64,000 nucleotides of DNA from Burkholderiaceae bacterium (GTDB lineage: Bacteria; Pseudomonadota; Gammaproteobacteria; Burkholderiales; Burkholderiaceae_E): positions 682,001 through 746,000 of the forward strand of contig JAOSJU010000001.1 of assembly GCA_027493945.1 (NCBI GenBank), in the 5' to 3' direction. The notes beneath the pieces are model-generated. The model made no database searches, was not told the DNA's origin, and saw nothing but the letters and a program-made list of their open reading frames with translations. A program made the position numbers and the translations under genes. Shown piece after piece: positions 39,553 to 48,274 of the stretch (positions are counted from its first letter, which is position 1; each line of letters begins with the position of its first letter).

Positions 39553-40290
39553 TCACGTCTCCGATGCACTCGCGGTCGCGCGACGCGATTTCGGCAAGGA
39601 GGGGGCTGTCGAGCCGCCGATGGAGTCGCCTGCAGTCGTGCGCTCCTCGTTGCGCATACTGATGACCAACGCTGCCGACTCGCGACCGTTGCGCACATGC
39701 GTACGCATCGCTGCCTCCACGGCCTCGGCATCGCGACGGGCGAGCGCATCGACGATTCGCGTGTTTTCCTCGAGGATCTCCTGGGCCCGTGAAAGTTTGT
39801 GACGCACCATGAGCGCACCGATGATCCGGATACGGTCGGTGATTCTCGAAATCATGTCCTGTAGCAGCTTGTTGCCCGTCATCTGCGCGATGAACGCGGT
39901 GACGCTGCGAATGATCCGGATGAATTCCGTGTACGACCGTGTTTCCATTGCATCCGCAGCACGGCGCAACAGGTCGCGCAGCATGGCGATATGCACGTCG
40001 TCGGCGGCGGCAACCGCCTGGAGCGCCGCCTCGACCTCGAGGATCTCGCGCACCCGGTAGAGATCCATGAGGTCCTTGAACTCGATGGACTTGACGACGT
40101 AGCCCCAGCCCGACTCCCGCACCACCATGTCTTCCTGCTCGAGGCGGCTGAGCGCCTCTCGCACCGGCGTGCGGCTCAAGCCGATCCCGCTTGCCAGTTC
40201 CATGGCGACCAGCCGCTGACCCGGCTCCAGCTCGCAGCTGAGTATTTGAGACTTGATGTGGTTGTACGCCACTTCCTGGGCAGTCGACAT
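39553..40290 (-). CDS. GntR/FadR-type (FCD) transcriptional regulator
   Basis: 245 residues. The HTH (residues 1-70) has ILSCELEPGQRLVAMELASGIGLSRTPVREALSRLE; the FCD ligand domain follows with the metal/ligand helix residues in LMDLYRVREILEVEAA and RIVDALARRDAEAVEAAMRTHV. It is divergent from the desaturase-fold oxygenase gene, and an 18-bp operator lies 4 bases before its start. The same operator at two other promoters suggests it controls all three units. Ligand unknown, likely a carboxylic acid. Confidence 0.87.
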   Translation of the reverse strand: MSTAQEVAYNHIKSQILSCELEPGQRLVAMELASGIGLSRTPVREALSRLEQEDMVVRESGWGYVVKSIEFKDLMDLYRVREILEVEAALQAVAAADDVHIAMLRDLLRRAADAMETRSYTEFIRIIRSVTAFIAQMTGNKLLQDMISRITDRIRIIGALMVRHKLSRAQEILEENTRIVDALARRDAEAVEAAMRTHVRNGRESAALVISMRNEERTTAGDSIGGSTAPSLPKSRRATASASET

Positions 40291-40293
40291 GAT

Positions 40294-40311
40294 TGAATTC
40301 AGGTGTATTCA
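40294..40311. promoter_or_regulatory. 18-bp operator, copy 1
   Basis: TGAATTCA-GG-TGTATTCA, an imperfect palindrome (TGAATNCA opposite TGNATTCA). It lies 4 bases from the gntR start and 77 bases before the oxygenase ATG; a GGATACACT element follows at 40327. Copies 2 and 3 are at 50375 and 60010. Spacing and symmetry fit a GntR/FadR-type dimer site. Confidence 0.65.
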
Positions 40312-40387
40312 AATGGTTGAACTTCGGATACACTATCGCACAGTTCCCCTTTCGACGACACGCAAATTCCTGCGCGGGAGGCCGCTG

Positions 40388-41374
40388 ATGCACACGATCG
40401 ACCTGGAAACCGCCCGACGGGCGAACAACGAACTGCTGCGCCAGCAACACGAAATCATCTCGAAGGAAGATCTCAAGCAGTTCCGGAAGAGGAACGACTC
40501 CGCAGGCCTGATCCGTATTTCCGTTCATCTCGGAACGATCCTCGCCACCGGGTACCTGCTCTATCTCTCGCTGGGCACCCCATGGATGTGGCCTGCCTTC
40601 ATCGTGCACGGGATCTTCCTCAACCACCTGTTCGCGCCGGTGCACGAATACTCACATGGCACCGCCTTCAAGACGCGTTGGATCAACGAGGCGGTCTTGT
40701 GGTTCTGCGGGCTGGTGACGATCTGGCCGCCGATGTACTTTCGCTACGACCATGCCGCACACCACACGTTCGCACAGGTGCAGGGCGCGGACCCGGAGCA
40801 GATCTTTCCGCCCCCGCGCACGCTGTTGGGCTACTTCTACGTCCTGCTGGGGCTGCAGCTGTGGGTGCGCACCTTCGGCTGGCTGTTCAACCACGCGATC
40901 GGTCGCATCGCACCGTTCAACCGGCAATTCGTACCCGAGTCGGAGCGCCGCATCGTCTATTGGGAAGCGCGCTTCATGCTCGGCGTCTACGCCGCAGTGA
41001 TCGGTATTTCGGTATGGTTGCAGTCTTGGAATGCACTCATCTTCTGGGCCGGCCCCCTGTTCCTGGTGAGCCCCATGGCGCGTGCGCTGCGCCTTGCCGA
41101 TCACACCGGATGCGCCGACAAGATGGACTTGCGCAATCTGGCCCGTACCGTGAAGACCGACCCTGTCACCCAGTACTTCTGCTGGAACATGAACTTTCAC
41201 TGCGAGCACCATCTCACGAGCGCCGTGCCGTTCCACGCACTTCCCGCGCTTCACGAGAAAGTGGGCCACAAGCTGAACCCGACGTCCAAGGGCTACCTCG
41301 CAGTCCAGTGGGAGATCGTGACGCGCCACGTCTCGGGCTTCCTCAGGAAGGCTGCCGGCCAGCCCTCCACGTAA
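40388..41374 (+). CDS. Diiron membrane oxygenase of the fatty-acid desaturase family
   Basis: 328 residues. Three histidine boxes bind two irons: HEYSH (86-90), HAAHH (122-126) and HCEHH (271-275). Hydrophobic stretches lie at about 45-85, 103-117, 150-165 and 200-235. The family includes desaturases, hydroxylases and demethylating oxygenases. The next two genes encode a Rieske ferredoxin and a flavin reductase, so this is the terminal oxygenase of a three-component system. Its substrate is not known. ATG 40388 has GGGAGG upstream. Confidence 0.85.
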   Translation: MHTIDLETARRANNELLRQQHEIISKEDLKQFRKRNDSAGLIRISVHLGTILATGYLLYLSLGTPWMWPAFIVHGIFLNHLFAPVHEYSHGTAFKTRWINEAVLWFCGLVTIWPPMYFRYDHAAHHTFAQVQGADPEQIFPPPRTLLGYFYVLLGLQLWVRTFGWLFNHAIGRIAPFNRQFVPESERRIVYWEARFMLGVYAAVIGISVWLQSWNALIFWAGPLFLVSPMARALRLADHTGCADKMDLRNLARTVKTDPVTQYFCWNMNFHCEHHLTSAVPFHALPALHEKVGHKLNPTSKGYLAVQWEIVTRHVSGFLRKAAGQPST

Positions 41375-41388
41375 GGGCTTCGAACACC

Positions 41389-41712
41389 ATGGTCATGCAA
41401 TGGCGCTATGCAGTCGACGCCTCCGCCGTCGATGAGGAAGACGTGGTCCAGGTCGTCATCGAGAATCGCGAACTGGCGGTCTACCGGCTCGGTGAAGAGT
41501 TCTATGCAACCGAGGATGCCTGCACGCACGGACAGGCATCGCTTTCCGAAGGGGTGGTCATCAACGGCGTGATCGAGTGCCCCCTGCACCAGGGGCGCTT
41601 CTGCATCCGCACCGGCAAGCCCAGGGGCGGACCAGTGAGCGTGCCGCTGCGAACGTTCCCTACCCAGCAGGAGGGCGGCAAGGTGTTCATCCGGATCGAC
41701 GCGGAGACCTGA
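41389..41712 (+). CDS. Rieske-type [2Fe-2S] ferredoxin
   Basis: 107 residues; cluster ligands Cys45, His47, Cys64 and His67 (CTH and CPLH). Homologous to the ferredoxins of three-component oxygenases. It should carry electrons from the reductase encoded next to the diiron oxygenase upstream. Spacing to the oxygenase gene is 14 bases. Confidence 0.9.
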   Translation: MVMQWRYAVDASAVDEEDVVQVVIENRELAVYRLGEEFYATEDACTHGQASLSEGVVINGVIECPLHQGRFCIRTGKPRGGPVSVPLRTFPTQQEGGKVFIRIDAET

Positions 41713-41732
41713 GCTTGTCCTGCGCTTCGCGC

Positions 41733-42209
41733 ATGATCCGCGTCGATCTGAACACGAAGCGCGACAGCGCCGGCTTCGAGGCAGAAGTCGGCGAGCGGCT
41801 GCTGTTCGCGGGGCTGCGCGCGGGCCTCGACCTGCCCTATGAATGCGTCTCGGGCGCCTGCGGCTCGTGCCAGGCGCAACTGCTGAGTGCAGCGCCCGAA
41901 GCCGTATGCAACCTCTACCCCGATGCGCCGGCCGCGACGGACCTCGCGGCAGGCCGTTTGCTGATGTGCCAGACGGCCTGCGCGGCAGACGTCGAGTTGC
42001 GCCTCTTTGCCCGTCTCAGGAACTTGCCGGAGGGGCAACCGCGGCCACGATACGTCGAGGGCGACGTACGCTCGCTGCAGCAGATCGCTCGGGATACCTA
42101 TGCCCTGTCGGTCGGCACGGCCGAACGCCTGCCCTATCAGGCAGGCCAGTTCGCGATGCTCTCGGTGGACGGCGTCCCCGGCTACCGCGCATACAGCATG
42201 ACCGCCTCA
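41733..42209 (+). pseudogene. Ferredoxin/flavin reductase, 5' part (split by IS110 element)
   Basis: 159 codons. A plant-type [2Fe-2S] domain comes first (Cys38, Cys43, Cys46 in CVSGACGSC, and the last Cys in LLMCQTAC), then the FAD-binding domain ending at RAYSMTAS. The gene stops at the insertion site; its second half resumes at 43836 in frame as PRIDGPLEF. Joined, the protein would be 347 residues, normal for NAD(P)H reductases of Rieske systems. Confidence 0.88.
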
Positions 42210-42238
42210 CGAGAAACAAAACAGGTTGAGGGGCGTTT

Positions 42239-43567
42239 TCATGCGGGCGTCGCGGTCGTTGGCATGACTGCGAAGCCGAGTGCGGCGGCGCGACGTTTGA
42301 GCGCCGCGATGCTGCGCTCGCGCTGCTGGGCTTCGTAGTTCTGCTGGCCCTGATCGACATAGGCTTCGCCGCGGGTCAGCATGAAGTAGACCATGCGGGC
42401 GAGCTTGTGGGCCGTGGCGGTGTTGGCACGTGGCTTGTCCATGCGCGCACACATTCGGCGGTAGAACGCGCCGAGCGCCGAATCGCTGTGCGACAGGCTC
42501 ATGGCGGCCATCTTCAGCGCCTGACGCACCCGGTTGGCCGATCGTTTGGTCTTGGCCGACAGCACCTTGCCGCCGCTGATCTTGGTGCCCGGGCACAAGC
42601 CCAGCCACGAGCAGAAGTGCTTGACGTTGGCAAAGCGGCTCAGGTCGGGGCCGATCTCCGAGAGAATCTTCATCACCGCCGCCAGCCCCAGGCCGTTGAT
42701 GCGCGTGAGATCGACGCCAGCCCAGTTGGCCAGGATCTGTCGCTGGTCGAACTGCGCGCGCGTCTTGCTGCCCGCGCGCGGCGCCTGGCCGAGATCGACC
42801 CGGGCCGAACCGAGCTGGCTCAGCAGCGCTTGCAGCTTGGCGTCGCACTCGCCCAGGTGGCGCGCGATGTCGTCGTACATCGCCAGTGCCTGGCGCAGCA
42901 CGAACAGGTGCTCGTCGCGCCAGTTGCCGGTGAGCGCCTTGGCGATGTCGTGCTCGCTGGCCTTCACGCGGCTGTGGCGGTGCCGCGCCAGGATCTGCGC
43001 GTCGCGCTCGCCGGCGACGATGGCGCGGATGATGGCCTGCCCGGTCGTGCCCATCACGTCGGTGAGCACCTCGGTGAGCTGGATGTTCATCTGGACCAGC
43101 GCCTTTTGCATGCGCTGCACCCAACTGGCCTGCTCGACCAGGAGCACGTCGCGCTGGCGCGCCACCGCGCGCACCACACAGACCTCGTCGGTCGGGCGGA
43201 ATGCCGCGCGCAGGTAGCCCTGGCTCATCAGGCGCTGCAGCCACTGGCAGTCCTGCACGTCGCTCTTGCGCCCGGGCACGTACTTCATCTGCCGCGCATC
43301 GACCAGGAAGACCTTCAGACCGCGCTGCTCCAAGACCTCGTACACCGGGATCCAATACACCCCAGTGGACTCCAGCGCCACCGTATCGACACCGCACGCC
43401 AGCAGCCAGTCGGCCATCGCGTTCAGGTCGTCGGTCATCGCACCGAACTCGCGTACCGGCTCCTCACACGTGTGTCGAGGGACCGCCACCCAGTGGCTCG
43501 ATCCTCCCACGTCGATCCCCGCCGCGTTGGGAAACACCAGATCATCGTCGCGCTTGCGCATCGCCAT
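42239..43567 (-). CDS. IS110-family DEDD transposase
   Basis: 442 residues. The N-terminal RuvC-like domain has AAGIDVGGSSHWVAV, ALESTGVYW and the VPGRKSDVQDCQWLQRL acidic pair; the C-terminal Transposase_20 domain has INGLGLAAVMKILSEIG and LCPGTKISGGK with the conserved Ser. Intact, so the element may be recent or active. ATG 43567. Confidence 0.9.
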   Translation of the reverse strand: MAMRKRDDDLVFPNAAGIDVGGSSHWVAVPRHTCEEPVREFGAMTDDLNAMADWLLACGVDTVALESTGVYWIPVYEVLEQRGLKVFLVDARQMKYVPGRKSDVQDCQWLQRLMSQGYLRAAFRPTDEVCVVRAVARQRDVLLVEQASWVQRMQKALVQMNIQLTEVLTDVMGTTGQAIIRAIVAGERDAQILARHRHSRVKASEHDIAKALTGNWRDEHLFVLRQALAMYDDIARHLGECDAKLQALLSQLGSARVDLGQAPRAGSKTRAQFDQRQILANWAGVDLTRINGLGLAAVMKILSEIGPDLSRFANVKHFCSWLGLCPGTKISGGKVLSAKTKRSANRVRQALKMAAMSLSHSDSALGAFYRRMCARMDKPRANTATAHKLARMVYFMLTRGEAYVDQGQQNYEAQQRERSIAALKRRAAALGFAVMPTTATPA

Positions 43568-43835
43568 CGTTCGCTCCAAGATAGTCGTCGAACGGCAGCG
43601 CCATGGGAGTCGTCGAATTCGACTCGATCTCATGAACGGGATGCACATCACTGTGCTCACCACTGTCGCCGACGATCCCCGGACCATGCTCTCAGGCGGG
43701 CTCGCACTGCAGCGGCGGTCACCGCTGCAGGCTCGCACCAATGCGTATTCGGTCATCTCGGCGCTGCCGTTCCCCTTGTAGCGCAAAATTGTTTCTCCGC
43801 GAACGCCGCGCCCCGACGGGGGCCTGGGATGCTCT
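43568..43835 (-). ncRNA. Candidate bridge-RNA region of the IS110 element
   Basis: The 268 bases upstream of the transposase are non-coding and include hairpins: CTGCAGCGG pairing with CCGCTGCAG near 43707-43730, and the palindrome GTCGAATTCGAC near 43612. In IS110-group elements this position encodes the bridge RNA that pairs with target and donor DNA. No covariance check was possible. Confidence 0.4.
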
Positions 43836-44402
43836 CCACGGATCGACGGCCCTCTCGAGTTCGTCATCAAGACCAGGAACGGGGGCGCCTTCTCGGACTG
43901 GCTTTGCCGACGTGCGCAGCCGGGATCACCGGTGCGCGTCTTCGGCCCGCTCGGTCGCGCCGTCCTGCCGCAGACGCCAAGGCGCCTGTTCGCCATCGCT
44001 GCCGGCACCGGGATCGCAGGCATCCTCTCGGTCTTCGAGGAGGCCATCCTCCGCGGCGACCTGACCAGCGCGGGCGCGACACTGGTCTTCGGCGTACGCA
44101 CCGAAGCCGACGCCTTCGCGCTGGAGCGACTTTCGGAGTGGGCGCACCTCGCACAGGAGCGAGTTGCGATCGCGGTCGCCCTCTCCGAGGGACACGCGGC
44201 GGCCGCGGCACGATACCCGACGCTGACATTCGCATCTGGGCTCGTCCTCGATGTCGCGCGGGCACGACTCGAGCAGGATCATCACGAAGGCGCCTGCTTC
44301 TTCGTCGCCGGCCCGCCACCTGTCGTCGATGGCGCGCTCGCGATGCTCACCGACCACTTCGGAGTGCCGCGCAACGATGTCCGCTTTGACCGCTTCCAGT
44401 GA
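43836..44402 (+). pseudogene. Ferredoxin/flavin reductase, 3' part
   Basis: 188 codons in the same frame as the 5' part once the insertion is removed. It begins PRIDGPLEFVIKTRNGGAFSDWL and continues with the NAD-binding domain (LFAIAAGTGIAGILSVFEEA, TLVFGVRTEADAF, FFVAGPPPVVDGALAML). It ends 26 bases into the hydrolase gene. Without its start and iron-sulfur domain it is not functional as a separate protein. Confidence 0.85.
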
Positions 44403-45417
44403 CCCGGATTCCGTACACACGATCTTCGAGGCCGGAGATGTGCGCCTGCAATCAGGGGCAACGCTCCCGGATGCGCGGCTGGCATACAAGACGCTCGGCC
44501 GGCTCAACAACACACGCAGCAACGCGGTCGTACTGACGACGCCTTTCGGCGCCCAGCACACCGACATCGAATGGATGGTGGGCCCCGGCCGCGCGATCGA
44601 TCCGCAGCGCTACTTCGTTGTGCTGATGAATCTCTTCGGCAATGGCCTCTCGTCGTCACCCAGCGACGCTGGCTCCGCCCATGTCGGCGAGGACTGGCCC
44701 GGGTGCACGATTGCAGACAACGTGCGTGTCCAGGAACGGCTGCTGCGCGAGGTGTTCGGCATCGAGCAGATCGAACTCGCCTGCGGATTCTCGATGGGCG
44801 GCATCCAGGCGTATCACTGGGCAGCGCTGTTCCCGGACCGCGTACGCCGGTTCGCAGCGATCTGCGGTGCGGCGCGATGCTCCGCTCACAACCATGTCTT
44901 CCTCGAAGGCGTGAAAGCGGCGCTGACTGCCGGCATGCAAGTCGAGAACGGACGGATGGCTGGCGCCGAGCGCGGCCTGCGGGCGGTCGGGCGGATCTTC
45001 GCCGGATGGGCCGTGTCGCAGGCCTTCTACCGGGAGGAGCTCTGGCGCTCGCTCGGCTGCGCTTCGGTCGAGCGCTACATCACCGACGTCTGGGAGGCCA
45101 ACTTCCTGCGTCGCGATGCGCGTAACCTGCTCGCGCAGATCTGGACCTGGCAGCACGCCGACATCAGTGACAACGATTTGTACCGCAAGGACCTCGATCA
45201 CGCGCTCGGAGACATCCGCGCGCAGGGACTGATAATGCCGAGCGAATCGGATCTCTACGTGCACACAGAGGACTGCAGGCGCGAAGCCGAGCGCGTCCCC
45301 GGGGCGCGCTTCCGGCCGATTCCGTCGAAGTGGGGACACCGGGCCGGGGCGCGCGGCCCGGGAACCCACGAGGACCGGTTCATCGAGCAGGGGTTGAGGG
45401 AGCTGCTCGCTTCCTGA
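44377..45417 (+). CDS. Alpha/beta hydrolase of the MetX-like group
   Basis: 346 residues, homologous to homoserine O-acetyltransferase-like serine hydrolases. The nucleophile elbow is GFSMGGIQAYHW; LAYKTLGRLNNTRSNAVVLTTPFGA at the start is family-typical; the acid and His lie in ESDLYV and KWGHRAG, though the region near the last His is diverged. It overlaps the reductase end by 26 bases, so it belongs to the oxygenase operon. The substrate is probably an ester or acyl thioester from that pathway. Confidence 0.8.
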   Translation: MSALTASSDPDSVHTIFEAGDVRLQSGATLPDARLAYKTLGRLNNTRSNAVVLTTPFGAQHTDIEWMVGPGRAIDPQRYFVVLMNLFGNGLSSSPSDAGSAHVGEDWPGCTIADNVRVQERLLREVFGIEQIELACGFSMGGIQAYHWAALFPDRVRRFAAICGAARCSAHNHVFLEGVKAALTAGMQVENGRMAGAERGLRAVGRIFAGWAVSQAFYREELWRSLGCASVERYITDVWEANFLRRDARNLLAQIWTWQHADISDNDLYRKDLDHALGDIRAQGLIMPSESDLYVHTEDCRREAERVPGARFRPIPSKWGHRAGARGPGTHEDRFIEQGLRELLAS

Positions 45418-45431
45418 ACCTGACACGCAGC

Positions 45432-45447
45432 CTCCGGGCAACCGGAG
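45432..45447. terminator. Hairpin between hydrolase and ABC operon
   Basis: CTCCGG-GCAA-CCGGAG, a 6-bp stem with a GCAA tetraloop, in the 69-base gap between convergent genes. No T-run follows. Confidence 0.45.
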
Positions 45448-45486
45448 CGCCTTCGTGCGCCGGCGCCGATCCGGACAAAGCAGCGA

Positions 45487-46232
45487 TCAGTCGGCCCCGA
45501 TCAGCTCGCTCAGCTTCTTGCGCAACGCGAGGAAGCCCGGATGCGCGTAGTCGCGCGGGCGTGGCAAGTCCACCACGAAGTCTCCCTTGATCGTCGTGGG
45601 CTTGTCACTCAGTACGATGATCCGCTCGGCCGGTAGATCGATTCCTCGAGGCTGTGCGTGATGAACATGACCGTGTGCTTGCGCTGCTCCCAGATTCGAA
45701 GCACTTCGGCCTGCATTTTCTGGCGCGTCTGCGCATCGAGGGCGGCGAACGGTTCGTCCATCAGGATGAGGTCGGCGTCGACCGAAAACGCCCGCGCGAT
45801 CGCCACGCGCTGTTTCATCCCGCCGGAGATCTGATAGGGGTAGTAGTTCTCGAACCCTTTCAGGCCAACCAGTTCGGTCATCTCCGCCATGCGCTGCTCG
45901 ACGACGTCGGGCGGAACCTTCTTGATCTCCATGCCGATGCGGATGTTGTCGCGCACGTTCCGCCAGGGCCACAGCGAAGGTTCCTGGAAGACGAAGGCGA
46001 GTTCGTGCCGCTTGGGGTCGACCGGCACGTCGTCGATGGAAATGGCTCCCTCGGTGGGTTTGAGGAGACCGGTCATCAGGTTGGCGAGTGTCGTCTTGCC
46101 GCAGCCGCTGCGGCCGAGAATGCAGAGGAACTCGTTTTCGGCGACGGTGTACTTGAGGTTCTGGAACACCGTCAGCGCGTCGAAGCGCTGGGTGATATCG
46201 ACCTTGATCTTCGCGTTCGCAACCGCGCTCAC
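45487..46232 (-). CDS. ABC transporter ATPase, NitT/TauT/SsuB type (one frameshift)
   Basis: About 248 residues joined. Walker A is GRSGCGKTTLANL, the signature ISGGMKQRVAIARAF, Walker B DLILMDEPFAALD and the H-loop ITHSLEE. A missing T in a CCTGG near 45637 breaks the frame after SLEESIY; the rest is AERIIVLSDKPTTIKG to the end. The GTG start 46232 overlaps the permease stop. Third gene of the SBP-permease-ATPase operon. Confidence 0.88.
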
Positions 46233-47071
46233 AGCTTGACCTCCCAACGCCAGCGGAACAGGTGCCGCTCGAAGGCGAGCAGGATCTCGTTCATGATCAG
46301 GCCGAGCAGACCGATCACGATCATGCCTGCGACGATCTCCGACATGCGCAGCATCTCGGCATACTTCAGGATCAGCTTGCCCAAGCCCAGCGAGTCGCCG
46401 CCGATCATCTCGGCAGCCACGATGCACATCCACCCGACCCCGAGGCCCACGCGCATGCCGCCGAAGATATCCGGGAGGATCGACGGAATGACCACCTTGC
46501 GCACGATCCAGCCCTTGCTCGCCCCGTGCACCATCGCCACGTTCTTGTGCAGGATCTCGACCCTGGGCACGCCGACCAGCGTCGCGACGAAGATCGGGAA
46601 GAATGCACCGAGCCAGATGATGAAGACGTACCGGCTGAAACCCGTCATCGTGACGAGCGCGATCGGAATCCACGCGAGCGGCGGAATGAAGCGCAGCGGC
46701 TCGGAAAGGCTGCGCGTCCCCTGGTAGAGGGACGGATAGAGTCCCATCAGCAGGCCGAGCGGAACACCCATCACGACCGCGGCCGCGAAACCGGCCAGCA
46801 CCCGCACGAGGCTCGCCTGGGTGTGCGCCCACATGGTGTGGCCGTTCACGTCGCCCTTGACGGTCAGGCGCTCCAGCGCGAGCCATACGTCATACGGTTT
46901 GGGAATGAACGGAGAGTCGTAGATCACCGCAGCGACATGCCACAGGACCACGAACGCAGCCAGCATGAGGAGGTTGTTGATCCACGTCCGGCCCCGGCGC
47001 GACAGGCGCGAACGGCGCCGCCCGAGGCGCGCAGAACCCGGCGCCTGCGCGGCGGCGATAGTTGTCAGCAT
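46229..47071 (-). CDS. ABC transporter permease, NitT/TauT/SsuC type
   Basis: 280 residues with six helices and the EAA-type loop (VHGASKGWIVRKVVIPSILPDIFGGMRVGLG, in part) that contacts the ATPase. It starts 17 bases after the substrate-binding gene stop. Import substrate unknown; families include aliphatic sulfonates, taurine, nitrate and thiamine precursors. Confidence 0.9.
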   Translation of the reverse strand: MLTTIAAAQAPGSARLGRRRSRLSRRGRTWINNLLMLAAFVVLWHVAAVIYDSPFIPKPYDVWLALERLTVKGDVNGHTMWAHTQASLVRVLAGFAAAVVMGVPLGLLMGLYPSLYQGTRSLSEPLRFIPPLAWIPIALVTMTGFSRYVFIIWLGAFFPIFVATLVGVPRVEILHKNVAMVHGASKGWIVRKVVIPSILPDIFGGMRVGLGVGWMCIVAAEMIGGDSLGLGKLILKYAEMLRMSEIVAGMIVIGLLGLIMNEILLAFERHLFRWRWEVKL

Positions 47072-47087
47072 CGTTCCGGGGCCCCTG

Positions 47088-48122
47088 TCATACCGCGAGG
47101 CTCTTGACCAACCGGTTGTCGAGCAGGTCCTCGACGAACTTCCTGGGGTCGGGCACCTGTCGGCGCTCGAGCTTGCCGCTGGCCAGCAGCGAGTCGACCA
47201 CGGTTGCCACGTCCGCCGGGTCGTTGATCGGCGGATACGCGTACTTCACGTTGGCCAGCGCAAGGCGCGCCGTGTCCTCGTCGAGTCCGTCGCGCTTCGC
47301 CACGACAGGCACCAGTTCGGCCGGATGTTCCACCACGTACTTCAGCCCCTGGGCGAACGTCTTAACCAACCGCTGGGCGCCGTCCGGATCGTCGCGGAGA
47401 AACTTGCCACTCGCCACCAGCGCGCAGCATTCGTGGCCCGGGCTGATGTCGTGCGAGGTCGCCAACACGCGGCCGCCGCCCATCTTGAGACCGGCATGAC
47501 CCGTGACCTCCCAGACGATGTAGCCGGCGATCTCCTTGTTGCGCAGCATCGTCGGCATGTCGGTGACCTTCATGAACACATGCTCGGTCTTGACGCCGTG
47601 CTTCTGCTCGTACCGGAGCATGAGCGTGTCCTGGATCGCCGCCACGCCCGGCGTACCGACCTTGCGCCCATTGAGGTCACTCGGGCTCTTGATGTCGGGA
47701 CCGACGACCAGGACCGAACCCTCCATGTTCGAGCGGCCCACGATCTTCACGTCCAGACCCCGGGCTTTCGCGAGAATCGTCGGATTGTTGCCGCAGGTAC
47801 CGGCAATGACTTCGCCGGCAGCGATGGCCTGCAACAGAAACGCCCCCGCGTTGTACTCCTTGCGGTCGATGACGAGCCCGTTGGCCTTGTCGAAGCCCTT
47901 CGCCTGGGCCATCTCCATGCCGGCGTTGTGCGCGGCCGCGCCGACCAGGCCCCCAAGCGGCAACGTCTTCATCGAACCCTGCGCGCGAGCAACTCCGCTC
48001 ATCGCGCCGGATACGGCCACCGCGGCCGCGCCGGCACCCATCGTGCCGAGGAACGCGCGCCGCGAAATCGATGCGCTCGGGATGGGGTCACAGCACGGGC
48101 AGAAAGATTGGAACTTGTTCAT
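47088..48122 (-). CDS. ABC transporter substrate-binding protein (NMT1/SsuA-like)
   Basis: 344 residues. The N-terminus carries a twin-arginine signal (SRRAFLGTMGAGAAAVAVSG), so it is exported folded by Tat. The mature part has QAIAAGEVIAGTCGNNPTILAKA, VGTPGVAAIQDTLML and ATSHDISPGHECCALVAS, as in SsuA/NMT1 proteins. Two neighbouring Cys (ECC) and further Cys in the leader are unusual. AGGAGGAGAC lies before ATG 48122. Divergent from an IclR regulator gene. Confidence 0.85.
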   Translation of the reverse strand: MNKFQSFCPCCDPIPSASISRRAFLGTMGAGAAAVAVSGAMSGVARAQGSMKTLPLGGLVGAAAHNAGMEMAQAKGFDKANGLVIDRKEYNAGAFLLQAIAAGEVIAGTCGNNPTILAKARGLDVKIVGRSNMEGSVLVVGPDIKSPSDLNGRKVGTPGVAAIQDTLMLRYEQKHGVKTEHVFMKVTDMPTMLRNKEIAGYIVWEVTGHAGLKMGGGRVLATSHDISPGHECCALVASGKFLRDDPDGAQRLVKTFAQGLKYVVEHPAELVPVVAKRDGLDEDTARLALANVKYAYPPINDPADVATVVDSLLASGKLERRQVPDPRKFVEDLLDNRLVKSLAV

Positions 48123-48224
48123 CGTCTCCTCCTGGGTTCGCAATGTTGCGATGCGGGTCACGCTTTCGATCGAACATAGGCGGCTGAAATTTGGATGTCA
48201 ACCGCCCTCGGGGAGATTCCCGTT

Positions 48225-48235
48225 CCATTAAATGG
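48225..48235. promoter_or_regulatory. Candidate IclR operator
   Basis: CCATT-A-AATGG, a perfect 11-base palindrome inside TTCCATTAAATGGTG, lies in the 152-base divergent space between the ABC and iclR genes. IclR proteins bind palindromes of this form. Confidence 0.45.
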
Positions 48236-48274
48236 TGTTCTAATCTCCGAAGTTCACCCATCACGCGATCGCCC

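Larger units (their letters stand above)
42210..43835 (-). mobile_element. IS110-family insertion sequence in the reductase gene
   Basis: About 1,626 bases. The limits come from restoring the reductase: codon TCA ends at 42209 and CCA CGG ATC GAC resumes at 43836. Subterminal inverted repeats GAGAAACAA (42211-42219) and TTGTTTCTC (43788-43796) are present and no target duplication is seen, as for IS110/IS1111 elements. The transposase is on the minus strand with 268 non-coding bases in front and 29 behind. Ends may be off by a few bases. Confidence 0.85.
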
